DNA of 64,000 nt from Coniella vitis (GCA_011317545.1 WUJK01000005.1:992001-1056000), one strand, 5' to 3'. Positions 35,827-47,534 are shown, numbered from the stretch's first letter. Notes: a model not told the origin generated them from the sequence alone. Translations and numbers: made by a program.

Positions 35827-37689
35827 ATGTCGATCCGCATAGCGCTCAATGATGCGCCCGAGTTCTACACCAACCTCGACATTGTCTCGGGCAAGGTTAT
35901 CCTTGGCATCAGTCGGCCTGAAAACATCGGCGCCGTCATTGTGAAGCTCGAGGGCGAGTCCAAGACGGCCTTGAGCACGCCAGACGCGGTGACCGGTGCG
36001 TATCCGCAAGTGGTTACGCCGCGCCGAGAAAAGTCCCAGGTCGTCCATGAGAACCACAAGGTTCTCTACAAGGTGCAGCAAGTGTATCCAGATGACAGCA
36101 CGTCGGCCTACTCGCCGTCGCCACAGCTCGCCCCAGGCCAGTATGCGTGGGATTTCAAGTTCAAGATGCCCTTCAACAATGCCTGCAGCGATCCAAACGC
36201 CATGGCAAAGCTGGGCAGCATCACAGGAGCAGGAGGCCTTGCGGGACCGAGTTTCCTTGGCATGGGCGGCATTAAGTTGATGGACCCAAGCAGACAACTC
36301 TTCTACAAGCACGTCACCAAGACGCTTCCTCCCAGCTTCACCGGGTTCCCACGGCAGGCAGAGATTCGTTACTATATCAAGGTGACGATACAGAGGCCTG
36401 GCATCTTCAAAGAGAATTTCAGACAGCAGTTGGGGTTCAAATTCCTGCCGATCGAGCCGCCGCGGCCTCCAAACACAAACCAGGAAGCTTACGCTAGACG
36501 ACCGTTTACTTTCCGACCCAAGAGCCCTGGCCTGGACGGATCGTCCACAGCTTCGCTCAAGATCAAGAAGAGCGGTCTGCTCGGAGGCAAGTCAAGTACA
36601 CGGGGCCTCTCCATCAGCGGTGCCGCCACGACCGAACAGCCACCTTCTGTCGAGCTGTCTGCTCGCCTTCCCCATCCTTCGATTCTCACCTGCAACAAGC
36701 CTATTCCGCTACGTCTCATCGCAAAGAAGCTCATCGCCACCCGAGCAGAGTGTTACCTAACATCTATACAAATTGAACTGGTCGGGTCTACTATTGTGCG
36801 AGCCCAAGGCCTGACCAACACCGAAAAGACACGGTGGGTTGTCGTTGCAAGGCATGGCCTTGCTGTACCTCTCCAGAGAGGCCTCGATGATGCAGTTGGC
36901 AAGGAGGTTGAAGTAGACTCCGTGTTATGGAAATCAAAACCGCTTCCAAACACAGTGATGCCAACTTTTGTCACATGCAATCTCAAGCGCACATATTCCC
37001 TCGAGCTCAAGCTGGGTGTGAGCTGGGGCAAACCTCCAGGGACGACGACTGCCATACCAGACGAAACGGCCCCCTCCTCTTCCAGAAATTCTATCTTGGG
37101 TGGTTTGAAGAAAGGCAAGGGCAAAGGCAAGGCCAGTAGCGTACCCAATCTGGCCCAAACCCTCTTTCTACCATTGCACTTTACCTCCATTCAGATCTAC
37201 TCGGGCCTAACACCGCCCGAAGGCCTAGCACAGGCTGCTATGCAGAGCCAGAGGCAGCAGAGACGCACACAGCCGGCAAGACCAGGGGCACGGCCCAATG
37301 CAGGTGCCACGCAGTCGAGCCCAGCGCTGCCGCCCAGACAGCAGACAGATCCGCTGTATCCTCCTCAGCTGCAACCGGGACAAGTGGCAGGACAGGCAAT
37401 CACTGCTGGCGCTGGTGCAGGTTCTGGTGCTGTGGCTATTGCTGTTGCTGGTGCTGGTGCTGGTGCAGATGCCGGTATCAGCACGAATGGCACTACTTCT
37501 GTGGGTGCGAACGGAGTGGTGGACGACGAAGCATTTGCGGGTATGGCACCGCCATCATATGATGAAGCGCCGCCTAGCTATGACGAGGCCATGGCTGAAT
37601 CTTTGGGTCCTGTCTCGGTCGAAGGACGACCGGCTTGGAGCGGCGTTACCAATGAGAATGCGCCAGATTCGCTACCCGAGAAGAATTGA
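35827..37689 (+). CDS. alpha-arrestin-like protein with tandem PPxY motifs
   Basis: A single exon codes for 620 residues from the ATG at 35827 (context GCCAAAATGTC), where the arrestin fold begins: MSIRIALNDAPEFYTNLDIV, SGKVILGISRP, VIVKLEGESKT. Further strands include YAWDFKFKMPF, IRYYIKVTIQRPG and, in the C-terminal arrestin half, VELSARLPHPSILTCNKPIP. A low-complexity Gly/Ala stretch follows near 515-550. Two PPSY motifs (residues 575-578 and 582-585) match PPxY, the sequence bound by WW domains of Rsp5/NEDD4 ubiquitin ligases. In fungi such arrestins recruit Rsp5 to plasma-membrane transporters and drive endocytosis, or act in pH signalling. The arrestin and PPxY calls are seen in sequence; the cargo is unknown. 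Confidence 0.88.
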   Translation: MSIRIALNDAPEFYTNLDIVSGKVILGISRPENIGAVIVKLEGESKTALSTPDAVTGAYPQVVTPRREKSQVVHENHKVLYKVQQVYPDDSTSAYSPSPQLAPGQYAWDFKFKMPFNNACSDPNAMAKLGSITGAGGLAGPSFLGMGGIKLMDPSRQLFYKHVTKTLPPSFTGFPRQAEIRYYIKVTIQRPGIFKENFRQQLGFKFLPIEPPRPPNTNQEAYARRPFTFRPKSPGLDGSSTASLKIKKSGLLGGKSSTRGLSISGAATTEQPPSVELSARLPHPSILTCNKPIPLRLIAKKLIATRAECYLTSIQIELVGSTIVRAQGLTNTEKTRWVVVARHGLAVPLQRGLDDAVGKEVEVDSVLWKSKPLPNTVMPTFVTCNLKRTYSLELKLGVSWGKPPGTTTAIPDETAPSSSRNSILGGLKKGKGKGKASSVPNLAQTLFLPLHFTSIQIYSGLTPPEGLAQAAMQSQRQQRRTQPARPGARPNAGATQSSPALPPRQQTDPLYPPQLQPGQVAGQAITAGAGAGSGAVAIAVAGAGAGADAGISTNGTTSVGANGVVDDEAFAGMAPPSYDEAPPSYDEAMAESLGPVSVEGRPAWSGVTNENAPDSLPEKN

Positions 37690-38403
37690 GCATGGGAGTT
37701 TGTTGACCGCCCCTGGGGATGTTCCTACATTATGTCTTCAATGGCCTGAAGGTTGGAATAATTTGCACAAGATGCTTTAATTTTCGAAGGGACCCGAGGC
37801 GAAAGCAGCCTGCCTTTAACGGGTTTTCCCACAGACTTGACTTTTGTTCCCCCCCCTCTTTCTATACATACCTGCTTCCCAGATACCCACAAATAGCATC
37901 TTCTTTCACATGACACTTGGCAGTTCACCAAGCCAAGCATAAAGTAACCATGTTCCACCAGCATTTCTACCTCTAGTCTACAAATAATACGCACAACAAT
38001 CTTGGCCTATCGGTCCTTCTGAGAGAGGCCCATATCACATCCACCTTGGTACATGGCAATCTTCTCAAAAAATGACGCTGTTGGTTGACGGATTTTGGTC
38101 TGATGACTCGATATCTGGGCATGCTCAAAGTGGGTCCTTGCGCCAAGGGATCCGAAGGAAAAACGGCCGGGGAAAGGAAAGGGGGGACCCGCGACACGCA
38201 TCGGCTCACTGGCGCCGTAAGTAGCGACTCGTGAGTAGTTTGGGATCGAACGACAGACATAATAAACATAGCGAGCCAAATTTTCCTGTTTCCCATTTTC
38301 CCCCTTCCCTTGGGGCGTTTTTTTTATAATGAACAATGCCGACAGCTGCTATGAAGCAATATAGTCGCAGTCACTGCCCCGAATACGCAGCAAATACAAC
38401 GGC
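37690..38403. other. intergenic region, arrestin-like gene to methyltransferase gene
   Basis: The 714 bp hold the arrestin 3' side and the methyltransferase promoter. No gene, repeat or structured RNA is apparent. Confidence 0.5.
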
Positions 38404-39913
38404 ATGTTCGCCAGAATGACTGCCAATACACAAGCATGGCAAGACCCGTCGTTGCTGGTCGAGAGCGACGAGGTCGCCCCCGCCTTGGACTATAACGGCT
38501 TTATCCTCTATGCATCTGTGCCATCTGTCCCGCTGGAACTGCTGAGGACACCCACCGGCTCGTCGATCGCAGAGCCAGGCTCCATCTACGAGGAGGAAAA
38601 TGGACGAACGTATGCGAATCACGATACGGGGCGGTACTTCTTCCCAAACGATGGGGTATGCACAACCTAAATTTAGAAGAACAAGAAGAAGTAAAAGTGT
38701 GGGACAAGGAGTTCAAGGCTTGATTGGCATTACTCACCAAGCAGCGGACTCATCAATGAAAAGCGTGCATGCTCACATATTTCTTCAGGCTGAACAAGAC
38801 CGCCTCGACCTCCAGCACCGCGTATGTTCACTATGGCTCGACGGCGCACTCTACCGCGCCCCGCTGCCCGCCAATCCCAGAAACGTCCTCGATATCGCCA
38901 CGGGGACGGGCATCTGGGCCATTCAATTCGCTAAGCAGCACCCGTACAGCAACGTTATCGGCACCGACATCAGCCTCATCCAGCCACATCCCGACGACCC
39001 CAACACCGTCGACATGCCGCACAACGTCCTGTGGGTCAAGGAGGACGCCGAGAACCAAGAATGGACACACCCGTGTCTGTTTGACTACATCCACGTGCGG
39101 CTCGTGCTGAGCTGCTTCGACGACCACCTGGCGGTCATCCGCAAGGCCTACGACAACTTGGAGCCTGGTGGGTGGATTGAGCTGATGGACCCTACCTTTG
39201 AAGCGCTCTGCACGGATGGGACGTGTGCAGGCACGCAGATTGAGCGCATGTTTGCGCTGGTGCTGGAGGCGGGCCGAACGGTCGGGCGGGACTTTTGTGT
39301 AGCGAGGCGGTACAAGGGGTTTTTGCAACAGGCTGGGTTTGTGGATGTTGTGGAGGAGGCGGGACCGTTGCCTGGTGAGTTGGCCTCTTTTTGGTGCTTT
39401 GTTGCACGTTGCGTGACGTGCTGGGTGACTATTCCATCTCTGTGCTTCTTGGGCAGCTTTGAAAGTGCTCTTTTGGGTATACGTCTCAAGGGGGTGAGGG
39501 AGGGTGGGTTGGTGTGGTTGTGGGTGTGTAGGGGTGCCAACTCGGGCTGACCACTGAATGACTAACTGGCTGGGCACCCAAAACCAGGAAACTCATGGCC
39601 CAGTGACCCTCGCTTCAGAGAGATTGGCCGCTGGCAGCTGTTGAATATGCAGAAGGGCATACGCGGTATCTGCTGGAAATTGTTCCGGGCTTTGGGTATG
39701 ACGCCCGAGGAGATTGAGGTCTTGGTGGACCAGGCACTGAATGAGCTTCGGAACACAGCCCACCACGTCTTTTTCCCTGTGTGAGTTTGACCTGTGTATC
39801 ATGTACAAGGCTGGTTGAATGCTAACTGAGACGGTGCTTGTTATCGTCGGCGCTGCAGATATGTGGTTTATGGAAGAAAGCCTTTTGCGAATGAGATTGT
39901 CCCTGGGCAATGA
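38404..39913 (+). CDS. SAM-dependent methyltransferase (LaeA-like/UMTA type)
   Basis: Four exons encode 361 residues: 38404-38655, 38789-39374, 39588-39780 and 39859-39913. Introns are 133, 213 and 78 nt; the last two have CTAAC branch sites, and all phases agree. Family features are NGRTYANHDTGRYFFPND, AEQDRLDLQHRVCSLWLDG, the SAM-binding loop VLDIATGTGIW (about 117-127), VIGTDISLIQP, NLEPGGWIELMD and the end YVVYGRKPF. This domain is common in Sordariomycetes, both as regulators related to LaeA and as small-molecule methyltransferases. No polyketide synthase, NRPS or terpene gene is nearby, so a cluster role is not suggested. An upstream choice of ATG at 38404 or 38416 is open. Confidence 0.87.
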
Positions 39914-41140
39914 GTTCAGCGATCAGTTGCTTGGCATACCGAGTATATGCTTTGAGGTGAATAGTATGTTCGTGACAAGAATTAGTATATATCTGACGAT
40001 GTTGATTATTCCCAAAGTCATGCACTCACTCATGGCAATGTTCCGTTACATGTGTAAAAATGCATACGTAACGTATGCGTGTAGGTGTTTTCTTCAGGCA
40101 GCCGAGGAGGCTGTACTATGTATACAATGTACACCTGCCGTTGGTCATGTACCTCCTTCTCAGACGATGCCGGCGGGAAGTCGCTGTGGCATGGTCCGCA
40201 CCTGCCTTGCCTCTGTTTGCAGCTCTCTCCCACAAACTGACCAGCCTTTTTTTTTCTTCGTGCTGCCCCAATCCCTCTCCTGCTTGCTTGCTTGCTGTGA
40301 TATGCAAACAAATCCAGGCCACAACGCCTACTTGAACCTTACTTTTGCTTGTTGTTGGAGCACTACATCTCTGTCAGACATTCTCTCTTACAGTACATAG
40401 TAAGGACCTGGCAGCCTGAGTACGACAGATACGGGGTCATACCAAAAGAGTGAGGAAACAACGGTTCACTAAATCTCCAGGTTCCAGGCACCCTTGCGGT
40501 GCTCGAGGCCTGGTAGATTGGGGGCCTTATAGCTTATCCCCCGCGTTTACGCCCAGCGCTAAGCGCTCGCAGGGCATTGGGCACACACAAGGTGTCCGCT
40601 CATCACATGTTCTCCGGCCCAACGCCAACCACCATTACGACCCGGCGACTCGCCGTTCATCTTACGCCTTCAGATAATATTGACAAAAGTCGACTATCTC
40701 CTAATCAACCCGGTGACAAACACCCAGCCCTCCTTATCTATATCAACCAACACCGTTTCAGCCTGGTCGCGGGTTGCTATTCCAGGTGTCTTGGCCAGCA
40801 GTTGAGGCTGCGTCGGCTGCACGTTGGTTCTGTGGTTACTGGGGGCGCAGCGCGTTCAAAGCGCATCGTCCTGTGAATGCATCAGCTTCCACACAGCAAC
40901 CTTGTCATTCACTGCTCGACTTCCGGCCCGGCCTGAGGCCTGTTCACTGCGCGGCTACCTCCTCTCTTGTGCGCCGCCGCACCGTTCACTTCCGTCTCAG
41001 CCTCGAGGGCCCCGTTCCCACTGCCTCTGCGCGGCTGCTCGCTGCTTATTGGTGCTTGACATATTCATCCCCATCTCTGTATATCTGCAGTCATCTATAA
41101 GAACTCCGCTGTCCCGCTGCTTGGGCGCCTCTCACTCACC
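39914..41140. other. intergenic region, methyltransferase to DUF7924-type gene
   Basis: The 1.2-kb interval has two TACTATGTA copies, at 40114 (plus) and 40394 (minus), and the promoter of the next gene. Short open frames show no family. Confidence 0.5.
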
Positions 41141-43097
41141 ATGGCTACCAAGAGAGCACCAGAGAGCCCGATCGGTTCGGAGCCTGCATCCAAGAGAATC
41201 CGCCACACACTTCCCACCTTGTCCCAACCAGACACTGCCGGTATGTACCTCTATTTGTGTTTCAAACGGAAAACCTCGTGCTGATGCTGCTATCTCGTAG
41301 AGGCAGAGCAAGTCGAGACATCGTATCAAGACGAGGCTTTGGCTCCAGAGACAAGCGTTGCTTCAGCTCCTTTAACAAGACACAATCTGCGTCTTTTGGA
41401 GAAGATGGTAAACCCTGGAAAACAGAGCGTCACCTCGACACAGCCGTCCACTACGGCGAGCAGCGATACGTCCAAGGCCAAAAGCCGCATCTCAACGACC
41501 GGAGATGGTTTCGAGTCGCAGCTTCGAAAAAATGGCGTACTCTCAGCTTGGGATTGTGTGGACTTCCCTCCTTCTAACAGAGCTGAAATCATGGCCTTCA
41601 TCACGGGTAGCCGACGCTCAGCATCACCCACACGGGAGCGTCATAAGGTATATACTGCAAAAATCAAACAAAACAGCAGTGAACGAGAGCTCGAAAGGCA
41701 TCTGGAGCGCCACATCTTCCAATCAACAGATGACAATGATGAGCTCATTAAAATTGAGTATATCCCAAAGTACGATAAACAGTGGACAGACTTCCCACAC
41801 GACGTTGGCTTCAACAACGGCCTCTCACCTCCCAAGCCTGATCTCATTGAGGGTTACAGGCAGACTGAGTTCCCCAACACCATTTACCAGCTCGGAGGCA
41901 CGGCAACCCTTATAAAAGCCGGGGATAAAGTTGGAGAGAAGTACATAGCCTTTCCCCATTTCGCTGCGGAATTCAAAGACCAGGGCAAAAATATGCTTCA
42001 AGCTGAGGTGCAAGCGTGCTTTGATGGCGCTGCCATGGTATATGCTCGGAATGCTGCTTTGAAATTCATTGGTGAACCAGACCCGCCGAGGCATGCATCC
42101 GTGGTGACCATCAAAACCGATGGGATGGCTGGAGAGCGTATGCCCACTATTCCCACCCAAACCCAGCGACAGGACAGCTTGAATACTTCCAGGTAAGTGA
42201 AATGATCCTGCTTATTTTGCTTGGCAGCCTATGAAGACAGGACAGCAATATTGACTAATTATGGGCAAATTGTAGTACACATTGAAATCTGGCTACCTCA
42301 GGAAAATCGACGACAACAAAGAAGGTCGAAGGATCATTCGCAATGTCCAAGACTGGGCTCGGCTTCAAGCTACAGACTTAAAGGACCGTTTCCACGAGCA
42401 TTACAATCGTACCGCAGCCCGCACTGCCCTTTCCAACAACCGACCGAGCGTCAGTGGTAGCAATACCACTGTCCCTCCTGCAAAGTCCGCCTCGCCCCAA
42501 CAGGGCAAGAGTGTGGCTAGCAGCTCATCGAGCACAAGCGATAAAGATCGCCGCGCTCAACTGGACAGACGAGCTATGCCACCTCCGCAGAGTCGATCAA
42601 GCGACACGTCTAGCGTACGCAGCGGAGATATCAAGCCGTCGCCGGCAAAGAGCGCACCAACCGTGCTTTTTCCACTCAAGAAGCCGACTGCCTCGCAGTC
42701 GGCCTCCTCGAGTCGCTCAGGTGACTCCAGAGCGCACACGCCGGTGTCTGTAAGCTCTACTGCTTCAGAAAGACGCAGTCCCAGCCAAAAACTGCCTGTC
42801 ATTTCAGACCGTGATCGCGACCGTCAAGGTCGTGACGTCCGTGCTAGCGAACCAGGGCCGTCTTCCAGGCGTCCTGGCAGTGACACTGCTTCCGAGCAAG
42901 ATCGCAGATCCAGGACGAGTTCAAACCAGTACCGCGACCGCAATACCCCGAGCTTGCAGACGAGGCGCTCCGATAGTCCTGGTAGAGACCGCCCGGTTCG
43001 TCCACAGGATGCCGAAGCTGACCGGCGCCGCCGCGACGAGAAGCAGAAACAAGGATCCAGTATCAGCTCCGACCCTGCCTATGCTCGGCGTTGGTAG
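41141..43097 (+). CDS. DUF7924-type protein, apparent single-base frameshift
   Basis: Exon 1 (41141-41240) starts MATKRAPESPIGSEPASKRI, a nuclear-localisation-like basic start. Intron 1 is 41241-41300. Exon 2 (41301-42192) carries the domain I associate with fungal DUF7924: WTDFPHDVGFNNGLSPPKPD, EFPNTIYQLGGTATLIKAGD, YIAFPHFAAEFKDQGKNMLQ and AEVQACFDGAAMVYARNA. After VVTIKTDG (about 42124) the family pattern continues in another frame as WRAYAHYSHPNPATGQLEYF, then across an 83-nt intron (42193-42275, GACTAAT branch) into YTLKSGYLRKIDDNKEGRRI and a Ser/Arg-rich tail to 43097. The exons total 1814 nt, one short of a whole number of codons, consistent with one missing base near 42122-42135. Either the gene is broken or there is a sequence error. 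Without the shift the frame stops early at 42285. The function of the domain is not known to me. Confidence 0.75.
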
Positions 43098-44621
43098 GAT
43101 CAACGTTGAGCATGCTTGATAGCCACTGACGACTTTGCTACAATTTAGCAAGTATACTTCTGGAATGAGTCGGCGGCCTTTTGCGTTTTCATCATTCGTG
43201 GCGACAAGCTCAAAGAGGTACTTTTTGATGTTTTCTATTTGATGGGCGAAAGATTTTTGAGCGAACAGTCTTAGGTACTGGTTGGTTTCTGTGGATCGAG
43301 GCAGATTGTCATTGTTTGGAGGAATATTGCTATGTTTATTTGAGACGACGGTAGTGTATAATTATGCCCTTATGAATTAAGTTTTCCTTTTCTCTATTTC
43401 CCAAGAGCCTTGAGACTAGACGCCCTGCGAATTGCAGCCTCGCCCAACTTTTCCTATTCGTCATACCAACCGTCTTTTTCTTTGCTACTGACCATGACTA
43501 AGTCTCCGGCCAACAACGATGATATTCGACCCAAAACCCAGGCGAAAGAAGATGACGAAGACGGCCAGGGACAAGACTCGAGCAATAAGATAAAGAAGTG
43601 TTGCCATTTGACCAAGTAGATGGGGTAACTTCTTATGTTTAGGTACCTGTATCCTTAGGGTTCGGGTTATTTCAACATCATCTCACACCCCGACTTCACC
43701 TGTCCTCGCCCCATTCCTGTAATGCATCTCACAACCAGCCAGATTATCAGAATTACCCACCTCATTCCATTACAATGGCACCACACAGAGGAAGCTTGAA
43801 CCCCAAAGTAGGTCCTCCCCCTTCAACCTCATCTTTTTCCTTCAAGAAATCACCTGAAAACAAAACTAACGGGTTTCTTTTGTCGCAACTTCAAGACCAT
43901 CATGGCCCCCCTGGCGGCTTTCACCATGGCCACAGTTTTATTTGGGTAGGCCCGCCCACATCGTATGCAGCAGAGACAAATTACTCTTGTGCACACAATC
44001 AATCCAATCATCATGAGAATGGACAGCTGATCACTTGCGGAATCTGGTGTTTGAAAAAACGAATAGTTGGACACGGTCGTCGATACAGGCTGCCAAGGTT
44101 AACCGAGTAAGTAAAGTGGCGTGATTATGGGACAGAGAGAGAAAAGGGGAAAAGATGTCCTTTTCGCATCTACCCCTTGTGTGTGCTTGGGATTTTTTGC
44201 TGACTTTTTATGATAAAGGCGAATAAGACGCAAGAGTATAAAGACCAGAGGACTTCTGGGACGGAATCTTGAGGTGGAGGACTCGGGAATGGTGCGATTG
44301 GATGTAGAAGAGAGGTTATTCTTGGATCGTTGACGCGCTGCCTTTTTGTGCCTTACGGGTCATACCGTACATCATGGATATGGCACTATGGAAGACATCA
44401 CAGATCAATTTCCTTTCTTACTTTCTCTCTTTCTTTTGGTAGAAAGAAAAAGAGGGGGGAAAAGCATGGGAGGATTTGGCCACCAAAGGAAGAAGCGGTT
44501 TCCCGTATGGTATAGGTCACGCCAATAGCATTCCCAGCAAAGACGCCAGACTATATACACATTTGTCATTCCCACCTTTTCATAAACCCCAATGCAGAAG
44601 ACCTTACACGCACACACAATA
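43098..44621. other. intergenic region between convergent genes
   Basis: The 1.5 kb lie between the 3' ends of the DUF7924-type gene and the helicase gene. A 111-codon frame at 43775-44110 starts at ACAATGGC and ends beside a GTAAGT, so a small spliced gene cannot be excluded, but nothing in it is recognisable. Confidence 0.45.
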
Positions 44622-47534
44622 TCATCTTCTCTGCTTGGGCATCTTCTTTTCCTCCATGGCATCTAACTCATGCTTCTTGTAAAAGTGGGGGGCCAGCTCT
44701 CTCAGCCAGGCTACCTCAATCGGCAGACAACTTCGCATATACTCCTTACTCGTCTGCACTAGCTCATGGTAAATAACCGTCTTCGGCGGCGGGTCAATCT
44801 CCTTGAGAACGCTGCTCGGATGGATCCACACACTCGAGTTGTTCTTCAGCGTTCGGTAGCCGTCTCCGCGCCGGTCCATGCGCGTCGCATTACTAAAGAA
44901 GCCCGCCGTGAGAGCGCGCTGAATAGGTCGGAAATTATTGGCGCCGCACGACGACAGCTGCACCTCGACGCGATCGCACAGTTTAGCAAGCTGCTCGCGG
45001 ACGTCACGCGCGCGGGTCAGCGACCGTTGCTGTAGGAAATTCTCACGCGTCCAGATGGGGGAGAAATCGCTCTCGACCCACTGGTTCCAGATGTTGAGTA
45101 GAGTCAAGTGGTCGCCGCCTTCTTTGACGGTAAAGCGGCGGCGCGCCGAATCGGCGTGGATCTTCTTGTCTTTGGGCCGGAAGAAGAGCGCCGAGGCTTC
45201 ATCGAGCATGGCGACGATGCTGAGAACTTCTTCCACGGCGCCTTCTTTGCCTGATGCGATGACTGCTTTGGCGACTTCGGGCGCGGTGGGGAATTCGGCC
45301 ATTTGGCGGCCGAGACGTGTTAGTTCGCCTTTGTGGTTGAGGGCTTGCAAGGCGTAGAGGTTGTCGAGGGCGGAGATGAGGGCTTCGGTTGGTGGGGGGT
45401 CGATGAAGTCAAAATCAAGCAGCTTTTCGATGCCGAGGGATTTGAGTTGTAGGACGACACTATTTAAATTGGTTCGCTGGATCTCGGGTGTGGGCGATTC
45501 GTCCATCTCGTTCATGTACGAGAACTTGGTGTACAGCCGGAAGCATTTGCCTGGTCCAACGCGACCAGCACGGCCACTCCGTTGGTTGGCGGCAGCCCGA
45601 GAACAGGGTACCACATTTAGAGACGACATACGGGTTGCCGGGTTGTAGTAATTTTGCTTTTCATATCCCGTGTCAATAACATAGACAATATTGTCGATAG
45701 TAAGTGATGTTTCTGCAATGTTGGTAGCCAACACCAACTTGCGTGCGTTTTCGGGCGTCGGCTCAAAGATCTTTGCCTGGAGATCGCTTGGCAGGTTGGC
45801 GTAAATTGGACAAATAATGAGCTCCTTGATGCGACTGCCCAGCTTTCTTGAAATGTCGCTGATTTGCTGCTCCGCTGAGTCGATCTCGTCCTGACCAGTG
45901 AGGAAGACGAGGATGTCGCCCCTGCCCTGCGTACTGTGAATCTGGAAGACGGTTGATATCATGGCCGCAACATAGTTACTTTCCGGCTGTGGGGTATAGT
46001 ATATATCTACAGGATATCTGCGTCCTGGGATATTGAAAATGGGAGCGTCGTCAAAATAGGTCGCAAACTTGGCCGCATTCATGGTTGCGGACGAGATGAG
46101 CAGCTTGATATCCGGCCGTTCTCTTGCCAAGTCCTTCAACAAGGCCAACAAAATGTCGGTATTCACACTTCGCTCGTGGGCCTCGTCGATCATGATGGCG
46201 GAGAAGTCGTTGAGTAGCGGGTCTGTCATGAAATGCCGTAGTAGCATACCGTCCGTCATGTATTCAAGGACTGTCTTATCCGACACGTTATTCTCGAAAC
46301 GAATCGAGTAACCCACTTCACTGCCGAGCTTGACCCCCATTTCCTCGGCGACACGTGCAGCAACACTCATGGCAGCGACTCTTCGGGGTTGCGTACAGCC
46401 GACTTTTGTCTCGTCCTTGACGAAGCCTCCTTCAAGGAGGTACTGTGGTAACTGGGTTGTCTTTCCACTGCCCGTTTCTCCAACTACCACCAGAATTTGG
46501 TATTCCTTGAGTGCAGCCAAAAACTCATCTCTGTAGGCGTAGATCGGCAGGCTCTTGCGTGTTTCCTGGATCGACAATTGCTTCTTCTCGGCTGCATCGA
46601 TTTGCGCTGCGAGGTAGGCTTGTTCCTGCGTCAACTTTGGGTCGGTACCAGCCAGCTTGGCATCTTGTATCCATTTGACGTATTGCTCCTCATCAAACAA
46701 GTGCTCATATTTGCCGTCGTCTTCTAGCTCAGGTTTGAGGATCTGAGCCTTGGCTTTCTGTGCTTGCTCGCGCTCCCATTCTTCATGCTCTGTTACAAAC
46801 TTTTCCTGGCCGTATTCATCCCTCTCAACGTATCTCTTGTACAATGCCTCCTCCTTCTTCTTCCTGTCGATTTTGCCTTTTTGCGTGATATAATCCTCTG
46901 GCATGTAATACCCTTCTCTATGGTCATCGATGCGCAGCCTTTCCTCTGCCAGCCGCAGCAACTCCCTATTCTTTTTGAACTCGCGGCGTTCTCGTTCCGT
47001 GAGCCGCGGATTATTGCGCTCCTCGTCGAGCTCATCTGCAACTTGTTTCCGCAGCAGGGCAATCTTTTCCGTCTCTCGCTTTTGCATATACGTCTGTCGA
47101 GAGCGGATTCGTAGATCGTCGACATCACGCTTCTCTTCCACCCGCGAATGTCTTGCAGATTCTTCGCGTTTGCTGCTTCGAGACTCTCCCTTTTCCTTTT
47201 CGCGCAGTCTCCTGTCGAGAGCGTCGCGTTCGGCCCTGTCGCGTGCACTGTCGGATAGATCTCCGTTTGCATCTTCATCGTCATCATCGTGGTGGCGGAC
47301 CTTGACACGCTTGGAAGCTGATTCTTGGAACTCGGGGCCCTCGTCGTCATCCTCTTCTTCCACCGGCGACTCGTCAGCCCATCTGTCGTCGTCGTCACGC
47401 GTTCGGCGATGGTGCTTTGACCTCTTCCTGCGGTCCCGGTCCCTATCTCGATGCTCCCGATCCTTCTTTTTCTCCCTGGGGGCCTCGACTGGATCGTCGT
47501 CCATGGCGACGAAAGCATACTTTTTGGACGCCAT
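44622..47534 (-). CDS. PRP2: DEAH-box pre-mRNA splicing ATPase Prp2/DHX16 (S. pombe Cdc28)
   Basis: A single exon of 970 codons. The N-terminal 200 residues are charged and Arg/Asp/Glu-rich (EHRDRDRDRRKRSKHHRR), typical of splicing factors. Helicase motifs follow: GETGSGKTT at 352-360, DEAH at 450-453, SAT at 482-484, LTGQDEID near 545, TNIAETSLTI near 604, and QRSGRAGR at 651-658. The C-terminal HA2/OB region ends KEYMRSCLPIEVAWLRELAP HFYKKHEL, close to the DHX16/Prp2 ending rather than Prp22, Prp16 or Prp43, and the N-terminal YYMPEDYITQKGKID also fits this clade. Prp2 remodels the activated spliceosome before the first transesterification. Length agrees with the human and fission-yeast proteins (about 1,000 residues). 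Absence of introns over 2.9 kb is unremarkable. Confidence 0.92.
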   Translation of the reverse strand: MASKKYAFVAMDDDPVEAPREKKKDREHRDRDRDRRKRSKHHRRTRDDDDRWADESPVEEEDDDEGPEFQESASKRVKVRHHDDDDEDANGDLSDSARDRAERDALDRRLREKEKGESRSSKREESARHSRVEEKRDVDDLRIRSRQTYMQKRETEKIALLRKQVADELDEERNNPRLTERERREFKKNRELLRLAEERLRIDDHREGYYMPEDYITQKGKIDRKKKEEALYKRYVERDEYGQEKFVTEHEEWEREQAQKAKAQILKPELEDDGKYEHLFDEEQYVKWIQDAKLAGTDPKLTQEQAYLAAQIDAAEKKQLSIQETRKSLPIYAYRDEFLAALKEYQILVVVGETGSGKTTQLPQYLLEGGFVKDETKVGCTQPRRVAAMSVAARVAEEMGVKLGSEVGYSIRFENNVSDKTVLEYMTDGMLLRHFMTDPLLNDFSAIMIDEAHERSVNTDILLALLKDLARERPDIKLLISSATMNAAKFATYFDDAPIFNIPGRRYPVDIYYTPQPESNYVAAMISTVFQIHSTQGRGDILVFLTGQDEIDSAEQQISDISRKLGSRIKELIICPIYANLPSDLQAKIFEPTPENARKLVLATNIAETSLTIDNIVYVIDTGYEKQNYYNPATRMSSLNVVPCSRAAANQRSGRAGRVGPGKCFRLYTKFSYMNEMDESPTPEIQRTNLNSVVLQLKSLGIEKLLDFDFIDPPPTEALISALDNLYALQALNHKGELTRLGRQMAEFPTAPEVAKAVIASGKEGAVEEVLSIVAMLDEASALFFRPKDKKIHADSARRRFTVKEGGDHLTLLNIWNQWVESDFSPIWTRENFLQQRSLTRARDVREQLAKLCDRVEVQLSSCGANNFRPIQRALTAGFFSNATRMDRRGDGYRTLKNNSSVWIHPSSVLKEIDPPPKTVIYHELVQTSKEYMRSCLPIEVAWLRELAPHFYKKHELDAMEEKKMPKQRR

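Noticed and set aside
38404..39913. Secondary-metabolite cluster around the methyltransferase
   Set aside because: No backbone enzyme, P450, transporter or cluster-specific regulator lies nearby; neighbours are arrestin, Dim1 and a DUF7924-type gene.
43775..44110. Possible small gene of 111 codons
   Set aside because: The start context is fair and a GTAAGT overlaps its stop, but there is no recognisable motif and no clear second exon.
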